Shown in pieces: positions 27,143 to 33,773 of a stretch of DNA of 33,773 bases (its first letter is position 1; each line of letters opens with the position of its first letter). The notes under the pieces are model-generated. The model saw nothing but the letters and a program-made list of their open reading frames with translations, did not search any database and was not told the DNA's origin. Source of the stretch: Balneolales bacterium (GTDB taxonomy: Bacteria; Bacteroidota; Rhodothermia; Balneolales; Natronogracilivirgulaceae); NCBI GenBank assembly GCA_007128425.1, contig SKXL01000195.1, forward strand, positions 1-33,773. The letters are read 5' to 3'. The translations under genes and the position numbers were made by a program.

Positions 27143-27934
27143 TTAAAATCTAACTTCAAGCAGGTTATTAATATTGTATATAAAATCGGTGGAACCCAAG
27201 CGTGGTTCAGAGTCATATGTGCTTACAAACTGGAAAACAAATCTCAGATTCTCAGATATTCGGAATCGCAGTTGCCAGTCGGATGTGAAGCGTGGTTTCA
27301 GGATACGATCGGGTCGAGCCTGGTAATAACTTATGGCTGCCAGCTGCAGATTGTTTGTTACGTTCCCACGAATATTAATACTGGTGGTAGATTTCAGAAG
27401 GCCAAAAACTTCACGTTGGATGCCATCCGAATCTTCCCAGATTTCATTTTCGTACATAAGTCCCGTACTGGCAAAAGCACTGAAAGTTTCGGTTTGTCTG
27501 AACCTGATTCTAATGGCTGCTCCGGCGAGAGCTCTACGTTTTAATCCCCAATCGAGATTATATTGTGCTTGTAGAAACAATTCTGGAGCATATGTATTGT
27601 CTCTGAAAAGCACTGACCTGAGATGAATAAAGCCATCATTGAGTACATTATCACCTTCAACCCGCAAAAAGTTATTACGACCAAGTAATATGTAATCATG
27701 ATAACGGGATATATAGGTGAGATCGGCCGAGTTGTTGATACGTACAATCTGGGATTTGTTTTGTGATACATTCAATCCGAATCCAAAGCCCCCGGTTAAA
27801 ATATTAACAGTATCAGCTGTTATACGATGTCGTTCAACATTCACAACTTGTGAAAGTGCAGACTTTGAGGTTGACAGAACAAATGAAAACAATAATATTA
27901 CGGTTACTGAAAGTGATTTCGTGGTGCTGAACAT
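27143..27934 (-). CDS. DUF481-like outer-membrane barrel protein
   Basis: The 263-residue product has a signal peptide (MFSTTKSLSVTVILLFSFVL, cut near SALSQ) and then strand-rich sequence with the line ELFLQAQYNLDWGLKRRALA and GAAIRIRFRQT typical of DUF481 proteins. It ends in NNLLEVRF, a terminal Phe suited to BAM insertion. The ATG at 27934 has GGAG five to six bases upstream; a longer frame starting at 28099 adds 55 unlikely residues before the signal. It is the first gene of a probable minus-strand group with the thioredoxin lipoprotein (109-base gap) and dsbD. Function is unknown. Confidence 0.75.
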   Translation of the reverse strand: MFSTTKSLSVTVILLFSFVLSTSKSALSQVVNVERHRITADTVNILTGGFGFGLNVSQNKSQIVRINNSADLTYISRYHDYILLGRNNFLRVEGDNVLNDGFIHLRSVLFRDNTYAPELFLQAQYNLDWGLKRRALAGAAIRIRFRQTETFSAFASTGLMYENEIWEDSDGIQREVFGLLKSTTSINIRGNVTNNLQLAAISYYQARPDRILKPRFTSDWQLRFRISENLRFVFQFVSTYDSEPRLGSTDFIYNINNLLEVRF

Positions 27935-28141
27935 AATCTCCAGAATATGAAATGGTACATAAGTTGGTATGCAGAACAGGGCAATATCGGGTTTTTCAGG
28001 TGTTCTATTATCCAATTGCTGATTAAACTTAATGAATAATGGAACGCTGCCAATAGAATGAAAGTTTACTGTTTTCAATATAACCTTTAAAGCATGCAAA
28101 ATATCGGCAACATAAGGAGATACTTTTTACCATAGGTTGCA

Positions 28142-29002
28142 ATGAAACTGGAAAAACGTGATGCATTTGAACTGGTCACTCCAATAGTAGATGGAGAAGC
28201 GGACGAGCAGGAGCGGGATGCTTTCTTTCGATATATTGAAACAGACCCCGATGTAAAAGATTATTATCAGGAGGAGTTGTGGTTAAAACAACTGGTTAAA
28301 GTACGGGTTAAATACGAACCGGCTCCTGATTACCTCAAGAAAAAAATTGACCGGATTGTAACATCACTGGGCGAAGAGGAAATCAGTAAAGCAGCCTCAA
28401 AAGTCACATACGGACGCAACCGGGGCAATCTGGAATCAAAATCATATTTTGTTGCAAAATATGCCATTGCTGCCGTTCTGGTATTGATGGCATTTGCCTA
28501 TCTGTTTCAGCTGCTTTCCAGCGAAGCGTTTGAAAGTATGCCGCCTCATTCAGCCATGCCAAAGTTAGAGCAGCAAGTGCATACCCATTTTCTTGAAAAT
28601 CAGGGCAGGTTTATTACACCAGATATCGTAGCTGATGGTACAAACGATCTCCGCCGAACAGTCTTTGAGCAGTTCGGCCATGAGTATTATGTTCCTGAAC
28701 TAACCAATTTATCACTCTCCGGTGTGAAAAAATCAGAGTTTATTGCAGAATATCACACACCGCTATTCCAATACAAAGTTGCGGAAAAAGATTACATCTA
28801 TATTTATGCATTTCACATCCCCGAAATGGAAAATCATTTGCTAAGGAATACAGATGCAGTAGAATTTTGTATAAAAGATTACAAATACCACATCGCATCT
28901 TTTGAAGGAAAAGATATTGTGTCGTGGAAATGGGATGAATTTTGGTATGTTGGTATATCACATCATGACGGAAGGGAACTTGCATCCATGCTTCCACAAT
29001 AA
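28142..29002 (+). CDS. Anti-sigma-like single-pass membrane protein without adjacent sigma gene
   Basis: The 286-residue protein has an N-terminal acidic helical domain (about 1-75, FELVTPIVDGEADEQERDAFFRYIETDP) that resembles the anti-sigma N-termini of Bacteroidota. It has no zinc-binding HxxxCxxC. One transmembrane helix (about 103-125) is followed by a periplasmic domain of about 160 residues rich in aromatic and acidic residues (YIYIYAFHIPEMENH, CIKDYKYHIASFEG). Topology and the N-terminus suggest an ECF anti-sigma factor, yet neither neighbour encodes a sigma factor. The partner could be either sigma factor in the window or one elsewhere. It is divergent from the DUF481-like gene with a 207-base gap that should hold both promoters. 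The family call is moderate. Confidence 0.72.
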   Translation: MKLEKRDAFELVTPIVDGEADEQERDAFFRYIETDPDVKDYYQEELWLKQLVKVRVKYEPAPDYLKKKIDRIVTSLGEEEISKAASKVTYGRNRGNLESKSYFVAKYAIAAVLVLMAFAYLFQLLSSEAFESMPPHSAMPKLEQQVHTHFLENQGRFITPDIVADGTNDLRRTVFEQFGHEYYVPELTNLSLSGVKKSEFIAEYHTPLFQYKVAEKDYIYIYAFHIPEMENHLLRNTDAVEFCIKDYKYHIASFEGKDIVSWKWDEFWYVGISHHDGRELASMLPQ

Positions 29003-29093
29003 ATGTTTATTTCACCATCATTTACTGTCTTGATTGAATACCTCAGTACCTCAGGTCCCTTGCATTGCCGGCCGTCTATCCTAATTCGGGCAA

Positions 29094-29804
29094 TCACGGA
29101 CGCAGGTGGTCAAATACAGAAGTTGCTTTGGGATTAAAATCCTCCTGAAAAAACTCGAAATAGATAGTAGATCCTGTACGGTCCAGCACTTTTGCTTCCT
29201 TTATTACATGCTGGTAAGTTTGATAGCAATCAAGTGCCCTGCCGGCTTTATCAATGTCGGATGGAAGAACCGGGATGGCGCAATCAATCTCATCATCGGT
29301 GGATGTATGCAATCTAAACTTCCCATCTTCCCTGTCAGATTCAGCAAGAGTAAAAAAAGCAAGTCGCCTGGGAGCCTTGTCCCAAACCTTGGCTAAATTG
29401 CAATACACACGCTTAACCACGGAATGGGCAACCAGGTGATCGTGAAACCCGCTGATTCCGTGGACTGCATAGGTAACTACCACATCCGGTCTTACTTTTC
29501 TGATGTGCTCATCGGTTATTTCTTCAATGATGATCGGATCCATCTCCTTCAATCCACTATCGGGAAGGTCAAGCACACGCATATCCGTGAGATTAAGCAC
29601 TTTGGCAACACTCAGCATTTCACGGTATCTAACCTCTCCCATTTTCTCTACGCTAAGGCCCAAACTGTGACGCACCCTGGTAGCGCCACCCCGTGTATAG
29701 GTCAATAAAAATACCTCGTGCCCAAGACGGATTTGAGATGCAATGGCTGCTGCTGGACCAAAAGATTCGTCATCCGGGTGAGGAAATATGTACAGTACTC
29801 GCAT
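29094..29804 (-). CDS. PIG-L/LmbE-family N-acetylglucosaminyl-type deacetylase
   Basis: The 236-residue protein opens with the family zinc motif PHPDDE (8-13, H9, D11, D12, E13), followed by TYTRGGATR and the later second metal motif HGISGFHDHLVAHS (H/D-rich). The family removes acetyl groups from N-acetylglucosamine-type substrates, in roles from GPI-anchor synthesis to bacillithiol and mycothiol. The protein could be a BshB-like enzyme, but no other thiol-synthesis gene is nearby, so I leave the substrate open. No signal peptide is seen; it is probably cytoplasmic. It lies 25 bases after the M20 peptidase gene on the same strand and may be co-transcribed. Confidence 0.88.
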   Translation of the reverse strand: MRVLYIFPHPDDESFGPAAAIASQIRLGHEVFLLTYTRGGATRVRHSLGLSVEKMGEVRYREMLSVAKVLNLTDMRVLDLPDSGLKEMDPIIIEEITDEHIRKVRPDVVVTYAVHGISGFHDHLVAHSVVKRVYCNLAKVWDKAPRRLAFFTLAESDREDGKFRLHTSTDDEIDCAIPVLPSDIDKAGRALDCYQTYQHVIKEAKVLDRTGSTIYFEFFQEDFNPKATSVFDHLRP

Positions 29805-29829
29805 AATACTGCCTGCTATTTAGAATATT

Positions 29830-31308
29830 TCAGATGTGTTTTTCCAGTGAACGGGCTGCTCTTCTAATCAATTGGGTGTAGAAGAAAATCATCTCATGAT
29901 AATTATGCTTTGAAAGGCGTTCGTTTGTGCCATGGACTCTGTCAAGATCACTTTCATCTGCACGCAACGGTATAAAGCGATATATGTTATTGGTCAACGA
30001 CGAATAGTGACGCGCGTCTGTGGCGCCAATCATCAGCGTTGGAGCAACAACTACTTCCGGAAATACTTTTTTGATGGTTTTTCTGAGTAGGCGATACGCT
30101 GGTTGCTCAACATCGGAGACAGGCGACGGATTGATGGAGCCATGCAGTTCTCTGATTTCTACCCTGGGATCACCGATTGATTTAATCACATGTTTCTTTA
30201 CACTTTCAACAGTGTCGTTGGGATGAATCCTGAAGTTGACAATCGCTCTGGCTTGGGTTGGAAGAACATTCTCTTTGATACCAGATTCAAAAATCGTTGT
30301 GGCGATGGTAGTCCTCATTGCTGCCTTTGTTGCCGGCATCCGGTCAAGTTCTCTTTTAACCAGACCTCTGAACAGCCACAGATTAGCCATAACAATGCGA
30401 TAAATAAATGGCAGCTGAGGGCCTATGGCTTCCATGGTTTTCTTGACCAGGCCATCAACTCTTCCTTTGATTGGATTATTTTCCAGCTTGTGAATAGCTT
30501 CACTCAGGATTGCAATGGAGGTCAAGCCTTGCGGCACAGAAGAATGGCCACCTTCGGAACTGGTTGATAGTTCGAGACTTAAATATCCTTTTTCTGCAAC
30601 GGCAACCAGTGCAACAGGACTGGGTAAATCCGGCAGCACATTATGTACAATTGGAGTGCCTTCGTCAAGGAGAAACTCCAGCTCCACTCCCCTTTTTTCA
30701 AGGAGCTTTCCTATGGCATATGCACCCATGTCACCATCAATCTCTTCATCATGTCCAAAACCAAGATATATGGTGCGTTCCGGTTTGTACTCTACCTCAA
30801 GAAGATGTTCAACGGCTTCCATTATGGCTAAAACACCACCCTGGACATCCATGGCACCCCTGCCCCAGATATATCCATCTGATATAGTACCTTCAAATGG
30901 TGGGTGTTTCCAATCTTCTTCCGTTCCCGGTTCAACAGGTACTACATCAATGTGGCATGTGAACATGGCCGGTTTCAATGCGGGGTTTTTACCTGGCCAC
31001 GTGTAAAGGAGACTGTAGTCGTTGACAATTTCCTTTTTTAGTATTCTGTGGATATTTGGAAAAGCCTTTTCAAGAAAGTGATGCATTTTTATAAATGCGT
31101 CATCATTGAAATCACCTGAGCTTTGAGTTGAAATGGTTTCAAATCTTATTGCTTCGCTCAGGCGTTCTGCAGCCTCTTCAATATCAAAATCCTCTGGTAG
31201 TAAACGGTTTTTTTCGCCGTGATGTCTTGTATATCTCATTGTCCTGATAACCAGGATAATCACGAGAATCAAAATCAATAAACCTGCACCAACTAATATT
31301 TTAATCAT
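29830..31308 (-). CDS. Membrane-anchored M20 peptidase (PM20D1/carboxypeptidase S-like)
   Basis: The 492-residue protein starts with a single hydrophobic anchor (about 5-22). The M20 di-zinc core follows with H119 and D121 in HIDVVP, D154 in GRGAMD, and E188/E189 in GHDEEIDG, plus a late histidine in RVHGTNE. A dimerisation insert lies between about 245 and 380 (EGGHSSVP begins it). Length and motif spacing fit the carboxypeptidase S/PM20D1 subgroup, which hydrolyses or forms N-acyl amino acids or cleaves peptides from the C-terminus. The N-terminal anchor suggests the catalytic part is tethered at the membrane; which side is not certain. A deacetylase gene follows after 25 bases. Confidence 0.92.
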   Translation of the reverse strand: MIKILVGAGLLILILVIILVIRTMRYTRHHGEKNRLLPEDFDIEEAAERLSEAIRFETISTQSSGDFNDDAFIKMHHFLEKAFPNIHRILKKEIVNDYSLLYTWPGKNPALKPAMFTCHIDVVPVEPGTEEDWKHPPFEGTISDGYIWGRGAMDVQGGVLAIMEAVEHLLEVEYKPERTIYLGFGHDEEIDGDMGAYAIGKLLEKRGVELEFLLDEGTPIVHNVLPDLPSPVALVAVAEKGYLSLELSTSSEGGHSSVPQGLTSIAILSEAIHKLENNPIKGRVDGLVKKTMEAIGPQLPFIYRIVMANLWLFRGLVKRELDRMPATKAAMRTTIATTIFESGIKENVLPTQARAIVNFRIHPNDTVESVKKHVIKSIGDPRVEIRELHGSINPSPVSDVEQPAYRLLRKTIKKVFPEVVVAPTLMIGATDARHYSSLTNNIYRFIPLRADESDLDRVHGTNERLSKHNYHEMIFFYTQLIRRAARSLEKHI

Positions 31309-31579
31309 ACTGAAAATAAAAAGGGGACTTCAATTTTTCTATACTCTGGGATAGCCATTCGATGCGTAATCACTTTGAATATGCTTTATACCAAAATGAA
31401 TAATGGAAATATCCCCCATAAAATACACACTTCTCCGCCTATACTTAACGCAAAGAGCAGGGCAATGATGTTTTTTTTCCAAATAACCGGACATTGGATG
31501 ATACTTGTGCCAGGATATCAGAAATATCCGCCCGTTGGAAGATGAGATTGCCAGGTTTTTTGTAACTGAAATTGATTTT

Positions 31580-31792
31580 TTACAGTTTGACAACTTCTTT
31601 GGCCTGTAAACCTTTTTCGCTTTCAGCGACAGTGAACTCAACCTTATCACCCTCATTCAATACCCGGTAACCTTCTGATTGAATTTCGCTGAAGTGAACA
31701 AAAAGATCTTCGCCACTTTCCCGGCTGATGAAACCATATCCTTTGGCACCGTTAAACCACTTCACGACACCAGATTCACGTTCTTCTGACAT
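31580..31792 (-). CDS. Cold-shock-domain protein (CspA family)
   Basis: The 70-residue protein is a single cold-shock domain with RNP1 KGYGFI (17-22) and RNP2 DLFVHF (29-34) on a five-strand barrel, and VVKWFN at the start. It binds single-stranded nucleic acid and acts as an RNA chaperone. The ATG at 31792 has AAGGAG about a dozen bases upstream, and a TTGCTA/TATAAT promoter lies about 105-135 bases upstream, implying a leader of roughly 100 bases, which in CspA genes can act as a cold-sensing element. A gap of 271 bases separates it from the M20 peptidase gene. Neither the promoter nor the leader's function was tested. Confidence 0.95.
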   Translation of the reverse strand: MSEERESGVVKWFNGAKGYGFISRESGEDLFVHFSEIQSEGYRVLNEGDKVEFTVAESEKGLQAKEVVKL

Positions 31793-31897
31793 AACTGAAA
31801 AAACTCCTTCATTGTTAAATATTCAACGGTCGGCATTCATTGTATCAGATGCCATCTCTTCAATTGGTATGGCTGCTGAAACACGATACCTATAGAG

Positions 31898-31926
31898 ATT
31901 ATAACTTTTTCCGTCAAGATTAGCAA
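31898..31926 (-). promoter_or_regulatory. Probable promoter of the cold-shock gene
   Basis: Read on the minus strand, TTGCTA (31926-31921) is followed by exactly 17 bases and TATAAT (31903-31898). This is the best sigma-70-type promoter match in the window. A start about seven bases downstream would give a leader of roughly 100 bases before the ATG at 31792. Confidence 0.55.
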
Positions 31927-31944
31927 TTCAATTGAAAAAGGATG

Positions 31945-32508
31945 TTAAGAGTTGTTTTTTTGAACACATTTCTGCAATTCCTGCATTATTCTGGTTTTGA
32001 GCGTTCTGGTTTTTGCGTAGGAAAAATTAAACCTTTCAGCGACTTCAAGAAGATTGACAGAAGTCGAAGAGAAAAAGGTGAGGATAAAACTTCTATTGCT
32101 TTCGGATAGTGTCTGAAGACATTTTTTTAGTTGTTTCTGTCTCTCTTCATCTATCAAATTTTGTAACTGCAACGCAGGTTCTGGAAACTGGTACTCTGCG
32201 TATGATGGATCCAAATCTGATCTTTGTTCAATCTTTTTAAACCTGAGATATTCGTTTCTTGAAGCAGTCAGAAAATATTTGAAAATTGATTTCCTGTCAG
32301 TAATCCTGTCATTGCGTATCATTTCAAATACATCTGAAAAAGCCTGATAAGCACATTCTTCGGCAATACTTTGCGGTGCCCCCATCCTTATCCTCAGGTA
32401 CAGAATTATTCTGTCCATCAAGTCTGAAGATAATTCATCTACAGCTGTGGAGTCATCACGAAGGATGGCATCTATTAAGCCGGAATAGTCAGATGTAACA
32501 GACGACAA
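31945..32508 (-). CDS. Divergent sigma-70-like (ECF-type) protein, probable TTG start
   Basis: The 187-residue protein has a weak region-2-like helical block (about 24-92, with IAEECAYQAFSDVFEMI and FKYFLTASRNEYLRFKK) and a C-terminal helix-turn-helix block (about 131-180: LQTLSESNRSFILTFFSSTS, then LLEVAERFNFSYAKTRTLKT) in the place of sigma region 4. The match is much poorer than for the sigma factor at 21004-21633, and it may instead be a sigma-like transcription regulator. No ATG lies between the upstream in-frame stop and residue 31, so I take the TTG at 32508. No anti-sigma gene adjoins it. Upstream, a 7-base inverted repeat (32533-32553) and a cluster of direct repeats (32706-32770) lie in the AT-rich gap before the lipoprotein gene. 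Confidence 0.72.
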   Translation of the reverse strand: MSSVTSDYSGLIDAILRDDSTAVDELSSDLMDRIILYLRIRMGAPQSIAEECAYQAFSDVFEMIRNDRITDRKSIFKYFLTASRNEYLRFKKIEQRSDLDPSYAEYQFPEPALQLQNLIDEERQKQLKKCLQTLSESNRSFILTFFSSTSVNLLEVAERFNFSYAKTRTLKTRIMQELQKCVQKNNS

Positions 32509-32532
32509 GTTACTGTTTTTAATTAATTTATA

Positions 32533-32553
32533 TTATTTGTTTATTTCAAATAA
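32533..32553. promoter_or_regulatory. Perfect inverted repeat TTATTTG-N7-CAAATAA beside the sigma-like gene
   Basis: TTATTTG (32533-32539) and CAAATAA (32547-32553) are exact reverse complements with a seven-base spacer, giving a 21-base site. It lies 25 bases upstream of the TTG start at 32508, where an autoregulatory operator would be expected. The AT-rich background makes a chance match possible. Confidence 0.4.
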
Positions 32554-32705
32554 GAAACATGATTTTCAAGATAAGTTATTCAAAGTTACGTTCAATATTC
32601 AAATTTTTTAGAGAATCCTTTAAAAAAAAGAAAAAATATATCACTTTTATTTTGTGACATTATGATTTCAAGTATTATATTCCGGATAACATCTATGATA
32701 TAGTT

Positions 32706-32770
32706 AGGTCATTAACACATAGGTCATTATAGGTGATTATTATAGGTCAACTGCACAAAGATAGGTTATG
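32706..32770 (+). repeat. Cluster of short direct repeats (iteron-like, AGGTCATTA type)
   Basis: The copies are AGGTCATTA at 32706-32714 and 32721-32729, AGGTGATTA at 32731-32739, AGGTCAACT at 32744-32752 and AGGTTATG at 32763-32770. Start-to-start spacings are 15, 10, 13 and 19 bases. Most are preceded by TA or AT, so the broader unit is TAGGTCATTA. A sixth loose match, AGGTATGG, is at 32835. Such clusters are typical of multi-site regulator binding or replication-initiator iterons; position 130-195 bases before the lipoprotein ATG favours regulation. Confidence 0.65.
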
Positions 32771-32900
32771 TTTAAAAAAGACGGAATTTAATCTGTAACA
32801 AACATAATATATATTTCTCCTATAACTGGAGGAAAGGTATGGTCCGTTAGATTTAAAACATAATTTAAATAAAGTGAATAAATCAGATCGAGGAAAATCA

Positions 32901-33089
32901 ATGAAATATTTCAAAAGTATCTCTGCTATCGCAACCCTGACGTTTGCCCTGTTCCTGTCATCCTGCACCGGTATCACCGATGCCAACCATGCCGCCGATG
33001 AGCTGCTGCTCCAGGCCGAAGACCTGAAAGACCAGCGTATTCTGGATAACGGCGAAGACATGGAAATGATCAGAGTTCGTCCTGACTGA
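32901..33089 (+). CDS. Small 62-residue lipoprotein, G+C-rich with strongly biased codons
   Basis: I do not recognise a family. The ATG at 32901 has GAGGA about seven bases upstream. The peptide opens with a lipoprotein signal (MKYFKSISAIATLTFALFLS, then SC; Cys22 modified), giving a mature chain of only about 41 residues. That chain is acidic and helical in look (NHAADELLLQAEDLKDQRIL) and ends DMEMIRVRPD. Two 60-base blocks inside the gene (32941-33060) are about 60% and 55% G+C, against about 27% just downstream and an AT-rich region upstream. Codons end mostly in C or G (GCC, CTG, ACC, GAC), suggesting selection for high expression or a different origin from its flanks. A GTG nine codons upstream is a less likely start. 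Confidence 0.8.
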   Translation: MKYFKSISAIATLTFALFLSSCTGITDANHAADELLLQAEDLKDQRILDNGEDMEMIRVRPD

Positions 33090-33091
33090 TC
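33068..33091 (+). terminator. Possible weak hairpin at the end of the small lipoprotein gene
   Basis: GATCAG (33068-33073) and CTGATC (33086-33091) form a six-base stem spanning the stop codon, followed nine bases later by a run of seven T (33101-33107). The wide 12-base loop and the distance to the T run make this a weak terminator candidate. Confidence 0.3.
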
Positions 33092-33128
33092 TCTTTAATG
33101 TTTTTTTACTTTTAATGTAATTCTCTAA

Positions 33129-33773
33129 AACTATTCTAAAGTTATTTACATAGCATTTTACATATTATTCTTTGTTGCTACAATTGATACAACAACTTAT
33201 TTTCCTGATCAAAGAGAAGATATATTAGATCAAATTGATGAGTATATTTTTCAATATGACTCCACGCAGTCTACAAGCTCATTGTGGCTTCTATATACTT
33301 TAATATCTAATAATGTAAATATAAATGTTATTCAAAGTAATATTCTTCAATATGAGAAGTTGGAAAGTAGTTTTAGCAAAATAGTAAAATGTATAAATAA
33401 TGATGATTCTAGGCATAATTTTTTATCTTCATTTGTTCTATGTTCTAACAACCCAAGTCTTCATCTTGCTTTTTGGTACGATAATCTTAATGATATTGAT
33501 TTAACCCTTTTATTAGCTAACAATTTATCCAATTTAGAACTGACCGAAAAACATAAACTTCATCTTGAGTTTTTAAAAAATGGAACCTATGATTATAGAA
33601 TTATACCTAGTTTTATTGATTTTGATGTATTAGACTACTACTATTTTGAATTTATAAGCTCTTATGATGAAAACGATTATCGCATCTTCTTTGATTATTC
33701 TATTGATTATTTTTCTCATTATTCCACAAGCCTATATAACAATTCAAATGATGCCGCTCTTATCATAACATTA
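33129..33773 (+). CDS. AT-rich open frame of unknown function, no standard start, runs off the window
   Basis: I do not recognise a family. From 33129, just after an in-frame TAA at 33126-33128, this frame has 215 codons without a stop to the last base. In sequence of about 27% G+C, chance would produce many stops, so it is very probably coding. It opens with a hydrophobic stretch (KVIYIAFYILFFVAT) that looks like a signal peptide or anchor and continues with an Asp/Asn/Tyr/Phe/Ile/Leu-rich chain (DILDQIDEYIFQYD, DVLDYYYFEFISSYD). No in-frame ATG or GTG exists; TTG occurs only at 33282 and 33360, after the hydrophobic part. The candidates before it are ATT (33144) and ATA (33150). It may use an unusual start, or be a decayed gene or one whose start was lost. 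It follows the lipoprotein by about 40 bases. Confidence 0.6.

Larger units (their letters stand above)
32509..32900. other. AT-rich 392-base divergent intergenic region with regulatory-looking repeats
   Basis: This stretch between the sigma-like gene (-) and the small lipoprotein gene (+) is visibly AT-rich and contains no supportable gene. It holds a perfect inverted repeat (32533-32553), a possible promoter pair TTGTGA (32652-32657) and TATATT (32676-32681, 18-base spacer, + strand), and at least five AGGTNA-type direct repeats (32706-32770). It is long for this otherwise compact genome, consistent with regulated expression. Confidence 0.7.

Noticed and set aside
30988-31006. CACGTG-centred sequence as a possible parS site
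   Set aside because: Only the central hexamer and a few flanking bases fit parS; the right arm does not pair, and the site lies inside the M20 peptidase gene.
31513-31529. GGATAT-N5-ATATCC hairpin downstream of the cold-shock gene
   Set aside because: A clean six-base stem but with no T run on either strand and no clear regulatory position; not strong enough to call.
31339-31656. 105-codon minus-strand frame overlapping the cold-shock gene
   Set aside because: It shares DNA with the well-supported csp frame in another phase and shows no domain; the remaining part is csp downstream sequence.
33098-33117. ATG codons at 33098 and 33115 as starts for the AT-rich terminal frame
   Set aside because: Both are in other phases; one meets a stop after five codons and the other is followed immediately by TAA.
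1-33773. CRISPR arrays, tRNA or rRNA genes, insertion sequences, prophage genes
   Set aside because: No regularly spaced long repeats, no cloverleaf-like sequence, no transposase or phage structural motifs were seen in reading either strand by eye; short or diverged RNA genes could still be missed.

Overview
The window (about 33.8 kb, roughly 45% G+C by eye over most of its length) looks like an ordinary bacterial chromosome segment from the Bacteroidota/Balneolota/Rhodothermota side of the tree. The reasons are outer-membrane barrel families typical of that group (DUF6588-like, DUF5683-like, PorV/DUF5723-like), ECF sigma/anti-sigma pairs with degenerate anti-sigma proteins, a parA-parB-DUF5683 order, and mostly weak Shine-Dalgarno sequences. 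This placement is inference from family content; no rRNA or other phylogenetic marker was checked. I saw no tRNA, rRNA, CRISPR array, insertion sequence or prophage.

Layout. 1-3192 (+): the 3' end of valS, then a PcrA/UvrD helicase. 3331-4455 (-): an M50 site-2-type protease with two CBS domains. 4716-11304 (+): an outer-membrane barrel, Lon protease, the ribosome-assembly GTPase RsgA and a DUF6588-like envelope protein. 11430-14348 (-): DNA polymerase I with intact proofreading motifs. 14563-15705 (+): a membrane-anchored SpoIIE/RsbU-type phosphatase, ending at a strong bidirectional terminator. 15867-21633 (-): a compact row of genes which, in transcription order, runs sigma factor, anti-sigma-like protein, ParA, ParB, DUF5683 protein, LOG-family protein and a secreted TPR protein. 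21930-23798 (-): uvrC, divergent from an RluA-type pseudouridine synthase (+). 24686-27934 (-): a DUF481-like barrel, a thioredoxin-fold lipoprotein and DsbD, forming a periplasmic thiol-redox group. 28142-29002 (+): an anti-sigma-like membrane protein with no adjacent sigma partner. 29094-31792 (-): a PIG-L/LmbE deacetylase, a membrane-anchored M20 peptidase and a cold-shock protein.

The right end (about 31945-33773) is the least ordinary part. A divergent sigma-70-like protein (-) reads from a probable TTG start. Across a 392-base AT-rich gap lies a tiny lipoprotein gene (+) of about 57% G+C with strongly C/G-ending codons. The gap carries a perfect 7-base inverted repeat next to the sigma gene and a cluster of at least five short AGGTNA-type direct repeats. 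Directly after the lipoprotein, composition falls to about 27% G+C and a stop-free frame of 215 codons, with no in-frame ATG, begins with a hydrophobic stretch and runs off the window. This sigma / repeat cluster / small lipoprotein / AT-rich secreted-protein arrangement is the best candidate here for something undescribed. Whether it is a functional unit or the edge of a horizontally acquired region cannot be decided from this window.
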